Assembly (NCBI GenBank): GCA_900552085.1
Contig: URYB01000003.1
Span: 1-28,222, forward strand
Reading direction: 5' to 3'
DNA length: 28,222 nt
DNA from: an uncultured Lachnobacterium sp.
Lineage (GTDB): Bacteria > Bacillota > Clostridia > Lachnospirales > Lachnospiraceae
Below, piece by piece: positions 6,302 through 14,476 of the stretch. The stretch's first letter is position 1, and each line of letters opens with the position of its first letter. The notes under the pieces are model-generated. The model made no database searches, had not been told where the DNA came from, and saw nothing but the letters and a program-made list of their open reading frames with translations. The position numbers were made by a program, and so were the translations under genes.

Positions 6302-7702
6302 TTACTTTGCTTTCGAATAAGACTCTTTTACATCGTCAATCGTTCCGGCATTGAGGAAGTAACTTTCCGGTACATCATCGAGTTTTCCGTCCAGGATTTC
6401 GCGGAAACCACGGATGGTCTCGGCGATCGGCACGTATTTTCCTTCCAGTCCGGTAAACTGTACAGCTACCGAGAATGGCTGGGACAGGAATCGCTGTACC
6501 TTTCTTGCACGGCTTACAACAAGCTTATCATCCTCAGATAATTCGTCCATACCAAGGATGGCAATGATATCCTGCAATTCTTTATACTTCTGTAAGATTT
6601 CCTGTACTTCACGGGCAACCTTAAAATGCTCCTCGCCAACAATACGTGGATCAAGGATACGGGAAGTGGATGCCAGTGGATCAACTGCAGGGTAAATACC
6701 AAGCTCTACGATCGAACGGTCCAATACCGTTGTTGCATCCAAATGCGCAAATGTCGTTGCCGGTGCCGGGTCTGTCAAGTCATCCGCAGGCACATAGACT
6801 GCCTGTACAGATGTAATAGAACCGTTCTTTGTGGATGTAATTCGCTCCTGCAATGCGCCCATCTCCGTCTGCAGTGTCGGCTGATATCCTACAGCGGATG
6901 GCATACGGCCAAGCAATGCGGATACCTCAGAACCTGCCTGTGTGAAACGGAAAATATTGTCGATGAAAAGAAGCACGTCTTTTCCACCTTTGTCACGGAA
7001 ATATTCTGCCATCGTAAGTCCGGTCAACGCTACACGCATACGGGCTCCCGGTGGCTCATTCATCTGTCCGAATACCATGGTCGTCTTGTCGATTACGCCG
7101 GATTCTTTCATTTCGTAGTAAAGGTCATTTCCCTCACGGGTACGCTCTCCTACTCCGGTAAATACGGAATATCCGCCATGCTCCGTCGCAATATTGTGAA
7201 TCAGCTCCTGAATCAGTACGGTCTTTCCTACACCAGCACCTCCAAACAGTCCGATTTTTCCACCCTTCTGATATGGGCAAAGCAAATCTACGACTTTGAT
7301 ACCGGTCTCAAGCATCTCCTGTGAAGTTGCCTGCTCCTCGAATGATGGTGCCGGTCTGTGGATCGGCCATTTCTCCTCGGTATCCGGAGCTGTGATTTCA
7401 TCAATTGGATCACCCAATACATTAAACAGTCTGCCCAGTGTCTTCTCTCCAACAGGAACAGAGATTGGGGCACCTGTTGCAATGGCATCCATACCACGAA
7501 CCAATCCGTCGGTTGGTCCCAAAGCGATACATCTTACTGTATCATCACCCAGATGCTGAGCCACTTCCACAACCAGTCTTCCGCCATCTTTCAACGGCAC
7601 TTCGATTGCTTCGTTGATCTCAGGCAGATGTCCTTCCTGGAATTTGATATCCAGTACGGCACTGATAATCTGTGTGATTTTACCAATATTATTACCTGCC
7701 AT
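6302..7702 (-). CDS. atpD: F1Fo ATP synthase beta subunit
   Basis: This is the 466-residue catalytic subunit. Walker A is GGAGVGKT at residues 154-161 and the catalytic Glu186 sits in GVGERTREG. Walker B is in DVLLFIDNIFRF, followed by the ALLGRMPSAVGYQPTL stretch; the C-terminal DELSEDD motif is the gamma-contacting DELSEED equivalent. AAGGAG lies 7 nt before the ATG. Three beta subunits alternate with alpha in the F1 head and make ATP from ADP and phosphate. Length and motifs are normal. Confidence 0.98.
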   Translation of the reverse strand: MAGNNIGKITQIISAVLDIKFQEGHLPEINEAIEVPLKDGGRLVVEVAQHLGDDTVRCIALGPTDGLVRGMDAIATGAPISVPVGEKTLGRLFNVLGDPIDEITAPDTEEKWPIHRPAPSFEEQATSQEMLETGIKVVDLLCPYQKGGKIGLFGGAGVGKTVLIQELIHNIATEHGGYSVFTGVGERTREGNDLYYEMKESGVIDKTTMVFGQMNEPPGARMRVALTGLTMAEYFRDKGGKDVLLFIDNIFRFTQAGSEVSALLGRMPSAVGYQPTLQTEMGALQERITSTKNGSITSVQAVYVPADDLTDPAPATTFAHLDATTVLDRSIVELGIYPAVDPLASTSRILDPRIVGEEHFKVAREVQEILQKYKELQDIIAILGMDELSEDDKLVVSRARKVQRFLSQPFSVAVQFTGLEGKYVPIAETIRGFREILDGKLDDVPESYFLNAGTIDDVKESYSKAK

Positions 7703-7720
7703 TTATTTTCTCCTTATTTT

Positions 7721-8575
7721 TTACGTTGAAATTGCATTTGCGCCCGCCACAATTTCGGTAAGTTCCTGCGTAATGGAACCCTGACGCGCGCGATTGTACT
7801 TCAGTGACAGATCACTGATCATTTCTTCCGCATTGCTGGTTGCTGAATCCATTGCCTGCATACGTGCACCGTTCTCACTGGCTACCGCCTCAACAAGTGC
7901 TCCGTAAAATAAGCTCGTCACATATTTCGGAATAATCATATTCAATGCCTCTTCCTCATTTGGCTCATAATTCATCAGAACATTGGAATCCTCTGCGTCC
8001 TCCGGATCGATTTCAACCGGAAGGAGTTTGATCATCTTTGCTTCCTGACTTACTGTATTCTTAAAATGCGTGTACGCCAGATAGATTTCTCCTACTTCTC
8101 CGTTTGTAAATGCTTCGAGTACCTTGTTGCACAAAGCCGCCGCATCCGGATAGGTCGGAGCTTCCATCATGTAAGAAGCATCCAGTGCAATATGATAATC
8201 TCTCCGTCCGAGTGCCTCTACACCTTTTCCTCCTACGGCATAGATGTCGAGATCTTCTTTCGGAAAATCACTGCCTGTAATCAGTTTGACAATGTTGGAA
8301 TTATATCCACCTGCCAGTCCTCGATTCGAAGTAATGACAACGATTGCTTTTCTTTTGGAATCGCCTGCCTGCAAATACGGATGATTGATATTGCCACTTC
8401 GTGCCAGCATGGAACTTACGGTTTTGTACATATAATTGAAATACGGATCCGTCTGTTCCGCACGGCTTTTGGCTTTCTGTAGCTTAACGGTTGAAACCAG
8501 CTTCATGGCTTTGGTGATCTGCTGCGTACTCTGTATGCTGCTTTTTCTTCGCTTTATGTCTCGCATGGAGGCCAT
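7721..8575 (-). CDS. atpG: F1Fo ATP synthase gamma subunit
   Basis: The 284-residue rotor shaft begins with the typical MRDIKRRKSSIQSTQQITKAMKLVS helix-forming stretch (residues 4 onward) and ends with the conserved NRARQGSITQELTEIVAGA helix; these two helices form the coiled coil inside the alpha-beta head. The middle SNRGLAGGYNSNI is diagnostic. AGGTGG is 7 nt upstream of the start, and the gene follows atpA after 23 bp. Confidence 0.97.
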   Translation of the reverse strand: MASMRDIKRRKSSIQSTQQITKAMKLVSTVKLQKAKSRAEQTDPYFNYMYKTVSSMLARSGNINHPYLQAGDSKRKAIVVITSNRGLAGGYNSNIVKLITGSDFPKEDLDIYAVGGKGVEALGRRDYHIALDASYMMEAPTYPDAAALCNKVLEAFTNGEVGEIYLAYTHFKNTVSQEAKMIKLLPVEIDPEDAEDSNVLMNYEPNEEEALNMIIPKYVTSLFYGALVEAVASENGARMQAMDSATSNAEEMISDLSLKYNRARQGSITQELTEIVAGANAIST

Positions 8576-8598
8576 GTCTTACCACCTACTTTCTGCCA

Positions 8599-10104
8599 TT
8601 ATCGGAAGGATGCTTTGCATTCTTCGATTGCTTTCACCAGCTTCTGTTCTGTCTCTTCATCCATCACTTTCGTTGCTGCAATGCTTCCCGGAATCTCTGG
8701 ATATTTGGTATCGATATAATCAAAGAGTTCATTCTGGAAACACAGAATGTCTGCTACCGGAATGTCCATAAGATATTTCTTGATTGCTGCATAAATAATG
8801 ATAACCTGTTTCTCAACCGGCATCGGCTGATACTGTGGCTGCTTTAAGATTTCCTTCAGCCGCTCGCCCTGTGCCAGCTTCTCGGTCGTATCGGCATCCA
8901 GTTCCGAACCAAACTGTGAGAATGCTGCCAGCTCACGGTACTGTGCCAACTCGGTACGAATCGGCGCTGCGATCTTCTTCATCGCCTTGATCTGCGCAGA
9001 ACCACCTACACGGGATACCGAAAGTCCGGCATTGATTGCCGGCCGGAAACCTGCATTGAACATCTCTGTCTCCAGATAAATCTGACCATCCGTGATGGAA
9101 ATAACGTTGGTTGGAATATAAGCAGATACATCGCCTGCCTGTGTTTCGATAATCGGTAATGCAGTCAGAGAACCGCCACCCAACTTATCAGAAAGTCTTG
9201 CTGCACGCTCAAGAAGTCTTGAATGCAGATAGAATACATCTCCCGGATAAGCCTCACGTCCCGGTGCTCGTTTCAAAAGCAGGGAAAGTGTACGATATGC
9301 AGCTGCATGCTTACTCAGATCATCGTATACGACAAGGACATCTTCACCATTTTCCATCCACTCCTCACCGATTGCACAGCCTGCATACGGTGCGATGTAC
9401 TGCAATGGCGCAAGCTCACTGGCAGTCGCTGCAACTACGGTCGTATATGCCATAGCTCCGTATTCTTCCAGTGTCTTTACAATCGTTGCAACGGTGGAAG
9501 CTTTCTGTCCGATTGCGACATAAATACACTTCACACCCTGTCCCTTCTGGTTGATAATGGTATCCACAGCAATCGCTGTCTTTCCTGTCTGACGGTCTCC
9601 GATGATCAGCTCTCGCTGTCCACGTCCAATCGGCACCATGGAATCGATTGCCTTGATACCTGTCTGCAATGGTGTATCTACGGATTTTCTTGAGATGACA
9701 CCGGATGCTACACGCTCAATTCTACGATACTTATCGGTATCTACCGGACCCTTTCCATCGATTGGCTGTCCCAGCGCATTTACGACACGGCCAAGCATAA
9801 CATCTCCGACTGGTACCTCTACCACGCGTCCGGTTGTCTTTACCGTGTCACCTTCATTAATATTTTTCTGAGAGCCAAGAAGTACGGCACCTACGTTGTC
9901 TTCCTCAAGGTTCATGACCATTCCGTAGACCTCTCCTGGGAACTCCAAAAGCTCTCCCTGCATTGCGTTCTCCAGACCATGGATACGTGCAATACCATCT
10001 GCTACCTGGATAACGGTTCCCACATCTGCAACTTCCAGTTGGGAAGCGTATCGTTTAATCTGCTCCTTGATTACGGAACTGATTTCTTCTGGTTTTAAAT
10101 TCAT
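8599..10104 (-). CDS. atpA: F1Fo ATP synthase alpha subunit
   Basis: The 501-residue non-catalytic nucleotide-binding subunit has Walker A GDRQTGKT near residue 170 and the arginine-finger motif SVSRVGGSAQ. I chose the ATG at 10104, which overlaps the atpH stop (ATGA) and has AGGTGAG at a suitable distance; a GTG three codons earlier is too close to that site. Six-subunit alpha-beta ring formation is expected. The translational coupling with atpH fits the usual order of this operon. Confidence 0.98.
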   Translation of the reverse strand: MNLKPEEISSVIKEQIKRYASQLEVADVGTVIQVADGIARIHGLENAMQGELLEFPGEVYGMVMNLEEDNVGAVLLGSQKNINEGDTVKTTGRVVEVPVGDVMLGRVVNALGQPIDGKGPVDTDKYRRIERVASGVISRKSVDTPLQTGIKAIDSMVPIGRGQRELIIGDRQTGKTAIAVDTIINQKGQGVKCIYVAIGQKASTVATIVKTLEEYGAMAYTTVVAATASELAPLQYIAPYAGCAIGEEWMENGEDVLVVYDDLSKHAAAYRTLSLLLKRAPGREAYPGDVFYLHSRLLERAARLSDKLGGGSLTALPIIETQAGDVSAYIPTNVISITDGQIYLETEMFNAGFRPAINAGLSVSRVGGSAQIKAMKKIAAPIRTELAQYRELAAFSQFGSELDADTTEKLAQGERLKEILKQPQYQPMPVEKQVIIIYAAIKKYLMDIPVADILCFQNELFDYIDTKYPEIPGSIAATKVMDEETEQKLVKAIEECKASFR

Positions 10105-10667
10105 GGAGCGCACTCACCTACTTTCAACTGTATTTTGGATAATTCGCGGGTTAAATCATACAGTTTTGTCTGAATACTGCTGTCTACCACGCGGTCTTTG
10201 ATGCGGATAACCATGCCGCCGATCAATGCGGCATCCACATCGTAATGCATTTCAAATTTCACATATTTTGTTGTCTCAAGCAGTCTCTTTTCAACTGCTG
10301 CCTTCTGCGCATCACTCAGTTCCATGGCAGAAGTTACATAGGCGGTTCCGATATTTTTGTACTCTTTGACCTGTTCCATGAAGTACGCAAAAACGCTTTC
10401 AATCTCATTGTAATGATCCTTCTCTACAATCATTCGCATCAGACCTACAAGTTCATCCTCTACCTGCCCTTTGAAAATATCTTCGATCAGTTTAACCTTC
10501 TCTTCTTTATCAATCTTGGGATGATTCATCAGCCGGGTCAGATCCGGGTTCTCCTGCAAAGCGACAGCCACTGTCCGGACTTCCTCGAACATGGTGTCAA
10601 TGCGGTTCTCTTCCACAGCCAGCTGGAACAATGCATCCCCATATGTTCTGGATACTAGCTTAGCCAT
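10101..10667 (-). CDS. atpH: F1Fo ATP synthase delta subunit
   Basis: The 188-residue protein shows the OSCP/delta pattern. It starts with VSRTYGDALFQLAVEE, and the C-terminal domain includes DAALIGGMVIRIKDRVVDSSIQTKL, the best conserved part of the family. Delta fixes the peripheral stalk (b dimer) to the top of F1. Its start overlaps the end of atpF by 13 bp and its stop overlaps the start of atpA, so expression is tightly coupled. Confidence 0.97.
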   Translation of the reverse strand: MAKLVSRTYGDALFQLAVEENRIDTMFEEVRTVAVALQENPDLTRLMNHPKIDKEEKVKLIEDIFKGQVEDELVGLMRMIVEKDHYNEIESVFAYFMEQVKEYKNIGTAYVTSAMELSDAQKAAVEKRLLETTKYVKFEMHYDVDAALIGGMVIRIKDRVVDSSIQTKLYDLTRELSKIQLKVGECAP

Positions 10668-11182
10668 GTTGATTCACCCATCTCTTTCAATGTCTCATCC
10701 ACAAGGGAATCCTGGATACTGGTATCAATGGATGCTGCCACAACTGTCTGTGCCATCATAGCTGCGATGGTAATCATCTCCTGCTTCATATCATCCATTG
10801 CGTGCTTTTTCTCCAGTTCTGCTTCCTGTTTGGCATGTGCAATAATGCGGGAAGCTTCCTCTTTCGCCTCGTCAATGATTTTGGTCTGATTCTTCATCGC
10901 CTTCTGTCTCGCATCGGCAAGAATCACTTCAGCTTCTTTGTCAACTTCTTTGAGCTTTGCCTCATATTCTGCTTTCAGGGCTTCGGCACTCTCTTTGTCT
11001 TCCTTCGCACTGTCAATATCATTGGCAATCCGCTCCTGCCTGTCTTTCAACAGTTTCCGCGCCGGATTAAAAAGCAGATATGACATCGCAAGTACAAGGA
11101 AAAATACTGCAATTGCCAGTAACGCTGTATCGAAGAGCAACTGTGGATCAAGATTAAATAAAAATGTCTGTTCAGCTAACAC
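10655..11182 (-). CDS. atpF: F1Fo ATP synthase b subunit
   Basis: The 175-residue protein has one N-terminal membrane helix (about residues 15-38) followed by a long, highly charged Ala/Glu/Lys coiled-coil (KDRQERIANDIDSAKEDKES and onward), the layout of the peripheral-stalk b subunit. Translation starts at a GTG with AAAGGAG about 11 nt upstream; a second AGGAG touches the start codon. It is separated from atpE by a 125-bp gap that holds a hairpin-rich repeat. Confidence 0.95.
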   Translation of the reverse strand: MLAEQTFLFNLDPQLLFDTALLAIAVFFLVLAMSYLLFNPARKLLKDRQERIANDIDSAKEDKESAEALKAEYEAKLKEVDKEAEVILADARQKAMKNQTKIIDEAKEEASRIIAHAKQEAELEKKHAMDDMKQEMITIAAMMAQTVVAASIDTSIQDSLVDETLKEMGESTWLS

Positions 11183-11212
11183 TCCTGCTTACTCTCCTTT
11201 CCTTCTTTATAT

Positions 11213-11306
11213 TGAGACACATCTTCGATATGCCTCAAGGAGCACACCGCATGAAGAATCGCTTCGCGATGCGGTGTACGTAGGAGACACATTTTTAATG
11301 TGTCTC
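11213..11306. repeat. Hairpin-rich element between atpE and atpF
   Basis: Three adjacent inverted repeats fill the gap. The first is GAGACACAT/ATGTGTCTC (11284-11292, 11298-11306) and the second ACACCGCAT/ATGCGGTGT (11244-11252, 11269-11277). The third is TGAGACACAT/ATATGCCTCA (11213-11222, 11228-11237), complete on the minus-strand RNA if G-U pairs count. The inner part CGCTTCGCGATGC and the linker ACGTAGGA are shared with the element on the other side of atpE. It probably shapes processing or stability of the atp mRNA. The first stem starts 2 nt after the atpE stop in the coding direction. Confidence 0.8.
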
Positions 11307-11307
11307 A

Positions 11308-11562
11308 TTATCCTAATGGATGAACGAAAAGTAAAAGCATGGCAACGAGCAGACCATAGAGACCGGTTGTCTCGGCTACGGCCTGTCCCAAAAGCATGGT
11401 AGACATGATCTGTCCTCTTGCTCCCGGATTACGTCCTACTGCTGCAGCACCATGTCCGGCTGCGATACCCTGTCCAATACCAGGTCCGATACCTGCGATT
11501 ACTGCAAGTCCTGCACCGATGGCGGAGCATGCTCTAATTAAATCCTGTCCTGAAATATTCAT
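11308..11562 (-). CDS. atpE: F1Fo ATP synthase c subunit, Na+-type ligands
   Basis: The 84-residue hairpin protein forms the rotor ring. Helix 1 contains GPGIGQGIAAG, the polar loop is RNPGAR (residues 44-49) and helix 2 contains GQAVAETTGLY. Against the Na+-binding ring of Ilyobacter tartaricus (Gln32, Val63, Glu65, Ser66, Tyr70) this protein shows Gln31, Val62, Glu64, Thr65 and Tyr69, the full Na+-type ligand set. I chose the ATG at 11562 because AAGGAGG lies 8 nt upstream; a frame from 11583 would include that site inside the coding region. Hairpin elements flank the gene on both sides. Confidence 0.97.
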   Translation of the reverse strand: MNISGQDLIRACSAIGAGLAVIAGIGPGIGQGIAAGHGAAAVGRNPGARGQIMSTMLLGQAVAETTGLYGLLVAMLLLFVHPLG

Positions 11563-11612
11563 ATAAAAATCCTCCTTAACCATATAAGATCTTTTTTGTT
11601 AGTAGTACATCA

Positions 11613-11663
11613 ATTCGCTTCGCGAATGCAATTTGCGTAGGACATGTATCTTCGATACATGTC
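11613..11663. repeat. Hairpin element between atpB and atpE
   Basis: A perfect 10-bp inverted repeat, GACATGTATC (11641-11650) with GATACATGTC (11654-11663), overlaps the atpB stop codon. It is joined by TTTGCGTAG to a second stem ATTCGC/GCGAAT (11613-11618, 11622-11627). The order hairpin, CTACG linker, CGCGAAGCGA hairpin on the coding strand is the same as in the element downstream of atpE. Confidence 0.8.
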
Positions 11664-12384
11664 ATCCATCACAAGCCTGTGATACATAAGTCATAGTCAG
11701 CATACAGAATACATATGTCTGAATTGCTCCGGAGAACAAATCAAAATATACATGCAATGCTGCCGGCCATACGATAGCCAGTTTTCCAAGTAGTCCATAT
11801 ACCAGTGCCATGATAACGGTTCCTGAAAGTATGTTTGCGAACAAACGCAGCGACAGGGAAATCGGTATCGCAATCTCACTGATAATGTTGATCGGCGCCC
11901 AGATTGGGAGCCATGGCGGTAATGGTGAACACATTCCCGTCCAGATTTGTTTTGCGCTCTGATGCTTAACTTTGCAGACACGAATCATAAAGAATGTTAT
12001 CAGCGCAAGCGCAAGTGTTGTGCCGTAATCGGCTGTCGGCGGCCGGAGTCCTACAAGTCCGGAAATATTACTCATCAGTATGAAAATAAAAATTGTACTG
12101 ATATAATTTACGAACTTCGGAGCCCATTTGCCCATGGTGGATTCCACCATATCATCTAACTTTTCTACGATCAGCTCAATGACGTTCTGGAAAGCATCGG
12201 GTTTGTCCGTTGCATGCTTCAGCTTACGGTTTGCAATGATTGCAAAAATCAGCATGATTGCCATAACAATAAGAATGCACGCATGACTGGTCGTAATCCA
12301 GACTTTCTGCCCGAATACCTCCACCTGAAAGATCCCATGGATCATAAAATCAATGTCAGCTGACATTAAAATCCCCTGTTTCAC
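11662..12384 (-). CDS. atpB: F1Fo ATP synthase a subunit
   Basis: The 240-residue protein has five to six hydrophobic segments and the essential Arg180 in SLSLRLFANILSG, which faces the c-ring ion site. Translation starts at GTG 12384, with AAAGGAGG 7 nt upstream; the later ATG at 12366 is too far from that site. The protein provides the two half-channels for the coupling ion. The stop codon lies inside the perfect hairpin at 11641-11663. Confidence 0.96.
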   Translation of the reverse strand: MKQGILMSADIDFMIHGIFQVEVFGQKVWITTSHACILIVMAIMLIFAIIANRKLKHATDKPDAFQNVIELIVEKLDDMVESTMGKWAPKFVNYISTIFIFILMSNISGLVGLRPPTADYGTTLALALITFFMIRVCKVKHQSAKQIWTGMCSPLPPWLPIWAPINIISEIAIPISLSLRLFANILSGTVIMALVYGLLGKLAIVWPAALHVYFDLFSGAIQTYVFCMLTMTYVSQACDG

Positions 12385-12409
12385 ATAGTCACCTCCTTTA
12401 TATTTATTT

Positions 12410-12838
12410 TTATTCCACTATTTCTTCGTCAGAAGCTGCATCACGTCTTCCAAACAATCTGCCCGCTGCTTTTTCAAAAAGCGGCTGAAGGTAGGCTCCT
12501 ATCTTTAGTCCTAATACCCCAAGAAAAGCGGTAAACAGATTCCCGAAATGAAAATAGCCCAATATAATTAACAGAACTGCCACAACGAAGTACCGTAGCA
12601 GGCACTTTGCGATAATTCTGCGATTGGCATCTTTGCTCTCGCCCATGGATACTGCATCCCACAGTACACTTGCAATATGAATCGCAAGTCCGACTGCAAT
12701 CGCTATTCCATACCACAGGCCTATGGAATAAGCGGCTTTATCTTCTACAAACCACACCCCGGCAAACTGAATCACCAACCCGTATCCGATGATTGTTGCA
12801 ACCAGTCCCGGCAATGCATCATTTAGTCTTCTCAGCAT
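12410..12838 (-). CDS. atpI: ATP synthase subunit I-like membrane protein
   Basis: The 142-residue protein has about four hydrophobic segments: LVATIIGYGLVIQFAGV, the GLWYGIAIAVGLAIHIAS region, RYFVVAVLLIILGYF and LFTAFLGVLGLKIG. It sits between atpZ and atpB, the usual place of atpI. AtpI-family proteins assist c-ring assembly. The ribosome binding site is weak (GGGGCG about 7 nt upstream). The C-terminus is acidic and soluble. Confidence 0.85.
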   Translation of the reverse strand: MLRRLNDALPGLVATIIGYGLVIQFAGVWFVEDKAAYSIGLWYGIAIAVGLAIHIASVLWDAVSMGESKDANRRIIAKCLLRYFVVAVLLIILGYFHFGNLFTAFLGVLGLKIGAYLQPLFEKAAGRLFGRRDAASDEEIVE

Positions 12839-12874
12839 GTGTACGCCCCAATCCTGTCTGGCAGCATATACTGC

Positions 12875-13090
12875 CTATTTTTTCATTAATTTTCTGGCCA
12901 TCTTGTATATATTGGTAGATCCGGCCAAAGCACCGATAAAGAAAAACGGAATCATCATCCATGAAATTCCTGTTTTTTCTCCCAGCCAGATGCCAAATAT
13001 CGAGCATAAAAAAATAGGAACAAGCATATTGATTCCAAATTGAAACACCAATATCAGTGCATTCCATACCTGTTTATTATCTTTCTTCAT
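12875..13090 (-). CDS. atpZ: AtpZ/AtpI-family small membrane protein
   Basis: The 71-residue protein has two membrane helices: ALILVFQFGINMLVPIFLCSIFG and a second around MIPFFFIGALAGS. The GIWLGEKTG turn between them and NIYKMARKLMKK at the end fit the AtpZ (F0F1-ATPase subunit, putative) family. Its start has AAGGGGAG close upstream. It is the first gene of the atp operon, 35 bp after a good -10. AtpZ with AtpI is thought to help ring assembly or Mg2+ supply. Confidence 0.85.
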   Translation of the reverse strand: MKKDNKQVWNALILVFQFGINMLVPIFLCSIFGIWLGEKTGISWMMIPFFFIGALAGSTNIYKMARKLMKK

Positions 13091-13124
13091 GGCTCCCCTT
13101 TATACTTTCTCGCAACTATATTTT

Positions 13125-13152
13125 ATTATACCATTTTTCGTCGATTTGTCCA
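13125..13152 (-). promoter_or_regulatory. Promoter of the atp operon
   Basis: On the minus strand TGGACA (13152-13147), a 16-bp spacer and TATAAT (13130-13125) precede atpZ by 34 bp. Confidence 0.75.
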
Positions 13153-13223
13153 TAAGAACTGGTTTTTACATAAACTTTTCGTCAATATGTTAACAATTTT
13201 TGCCAAAACTTCGTATAAATGAC

Positions 13224-13270
13224 AAAAGGAGCCCTACATTCCTGCGCTTTCGCGCATATGTATTGCTCCT
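13224..13270 (-). terminator. Probable terminator after comEB
   Basis: In the minus-strand RNA, AGGAGC (13270-13265) pairs with GCTCCT (13232-13227), with nested TGCGC/GCGCA stems and a GAAA loop, followed by a short TTTTG tail. It lies about 50 bp past the comEB stop and separates that operon from the atp promoter. The short U tract suggests partial read-through. Confidence 0.65.
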
Positions 13271-13319
13271 GTGTATGTCTCTCTCTAAAATTATTTACTT
13301 TTAAAGTGTTTTCTATGCT

Positions 13320-13799
13320 TTACAGCTCCAATGAAACATTTCTTCCTGTATGCTCATATCTGCGCAGCGTTACCCCTGCGGCACGGAGCATTTTCTTGGA
13401 AGCCATGACTCCTGCAGTATCTGCATATTTGTCACTGTCGTATACAACTTCGCGAATGCCCGACTGAATGATTGCCTTTGCACATTCGTTACATGGGAAA
13501 AGCGTCACATAAATGCTTGCTCCCTCGAGGCTGCCGCCGCGATAATTCAGTATCGCATTCAGTTCACTGTGCGTTGTATAAAAATATTTGTTGTCATCTC
13601 CTTCCCGAACCCACGGAAATTCATCATCGGAACATCCGGTCGGGAATCCATTGTATCCCATCGATAGGATTTTGTGCTCGGAGCTTACGATACAGGCTCC
13701 CACCTGGGTATTCGGATCCTTTGAGCGCATGCCCGAAAGCATCGCGATTCCCATGAAGTATTCATCCCAACTGATATAATCCTGTCTCTTCGTGCTCAT
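13320..13799 (-). CDS. comEB: dCMP deaminase (ComEB type)
   Basis: The 159-residue protein has the zinc-dependent deaminase signature: His77-Ser-Glu79 in THSELNAI and Pro102-Cys103-x2-Cys106 in FPCNECAKAI. MGYNGFPTGCSD is typical of deoxycytidylate deaminases, which convert dCMP to dUMP for dTTP synthesis. AGAGGTG lies about 8 nt upstream. It follows upp, so the operon ends with two pyrimidine-related enzymes. Confidence 0.95.
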   Translation of the reverse strand: MSTKRQDYISWDEYFMGIAMLSGMRSKDPNTQVGACIVSSEHKILSMGYNGFPTGCSDDEFPWVREGDDNKYFYTTHSELNAILNYRGGSLEGASIYVTLFPCNECAKAIIQSGIREVVYDSDKYADTAGVMASKKMLRAAGVTLRRYEHTGRNVSLEL

Positions 13800-13822
13800 A
13801 TTCTACACCTCTTTAATATGTG

Positions 13823-13846
13823 ATAAGTTTTCTATAGAAAACTTAT
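13823..13846. other. Perfect hairpin overlapping the upp stop codon
   Basis: ATAAGTTTTC (13823-13832) and GAAAACTTAT (13837-13846) form a perfect 10-bp stem with a TATA loop between upp and comEB. It has no U tract on the coding strand, so it is more likely a stability or processing structure than a terminator. Confidence 0.65.
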
Positions 13847-14472
13847 TTCGTACCAAAAATGCGGTCTCCAGCGTCTCCAAGTCCCGGAACGATATATTTC
13901 TTTTCATTCAAGTGCTCATCAAGTGCACCGATGAAAATGTCAACATCCGGATGTGCTTCTTTCAGTCTCTGTACCCCTTCCGGAGCAGCAATGATGCACA
14001 TAAAACGAATGCTCTTTACGCCTTTGTCCTTTAGCATCTGAAGTGCTGCCACTGCAGATCCACCGGTTGCCAGCATTGGATCTACAACAAATACTTCACG
14101 GTTTGCACAGTCAGCTGGAAGCTTACAGTAATATTCTACCGGTTCTGCGGTCTCCGGATCACGGTAAAGTCCGATATGACCGACTTTTGCGGCTGGAATC
14201 ATCTCCAGCATTCCTTCCACCATGCCAAGACCTGCACGCAGGATTGGTACAACTGCCAGTTTCTTTCCCTTTAATTCTTTTACGGTTGTCTTACAGATTG
14301 GTGTCTCAATCTCTACATCTGTAAGTTCAAGGTCTCTGGTCGCTTCATAGCACTCTAACATTGCCACTTCGCTTACCAGCGTACGGAACTCTTTGGAACC
14401 AGTGTCCTTTCTTCTCATAATTCCAATCTTGTGCTGGATCAGTGGATGATCCATAACTACTACTTTTGCCAT
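13843..14472 (-). CDS. upp: Uracil phosphoribosyltransferase
   Basis: The 209-residue length is typical. PILRAGLGMVEGM and the PRPP-binding loop VFVVDPMLATGGSAVAA are diagnostic, as is the C-terminal YIVPGLGDAGDRIFGT. The enzyme salvages uracil to UMP using PRPP. The start lies 4 bp after the phosphatase-like gene, inside the tsaC operon, and the stop codon is part of a perfect hairpin. Confidence 0.98.
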   Translation of the reverse strand: MAKVVVMDHPLIQHKIGIMRRKDTGSKEFRTLVSEVAMLECYEATRDLELTDVEIETPICKTTVKELKGKKLAVVPILRAGLGMVEGMLEMIPAAKVGHIGLYRDPETAEPVEYYCKLPADCANREVFVVDPMLATGGSAVAALQMLKDKGVKSIRFMCIIAAPEGVQRLKEAHPDVDIFIGALDEHLNEKKYIVPGLGDAGDRIFGTK

Positions 14473-14476
14473 ACTC

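Noticed and set aside
13823..13846. Terminator between upp and comEB
   Set aside because: The stem is perfect but lacks a U tract on the coding strand, and comEB has no clear promoter of its own.
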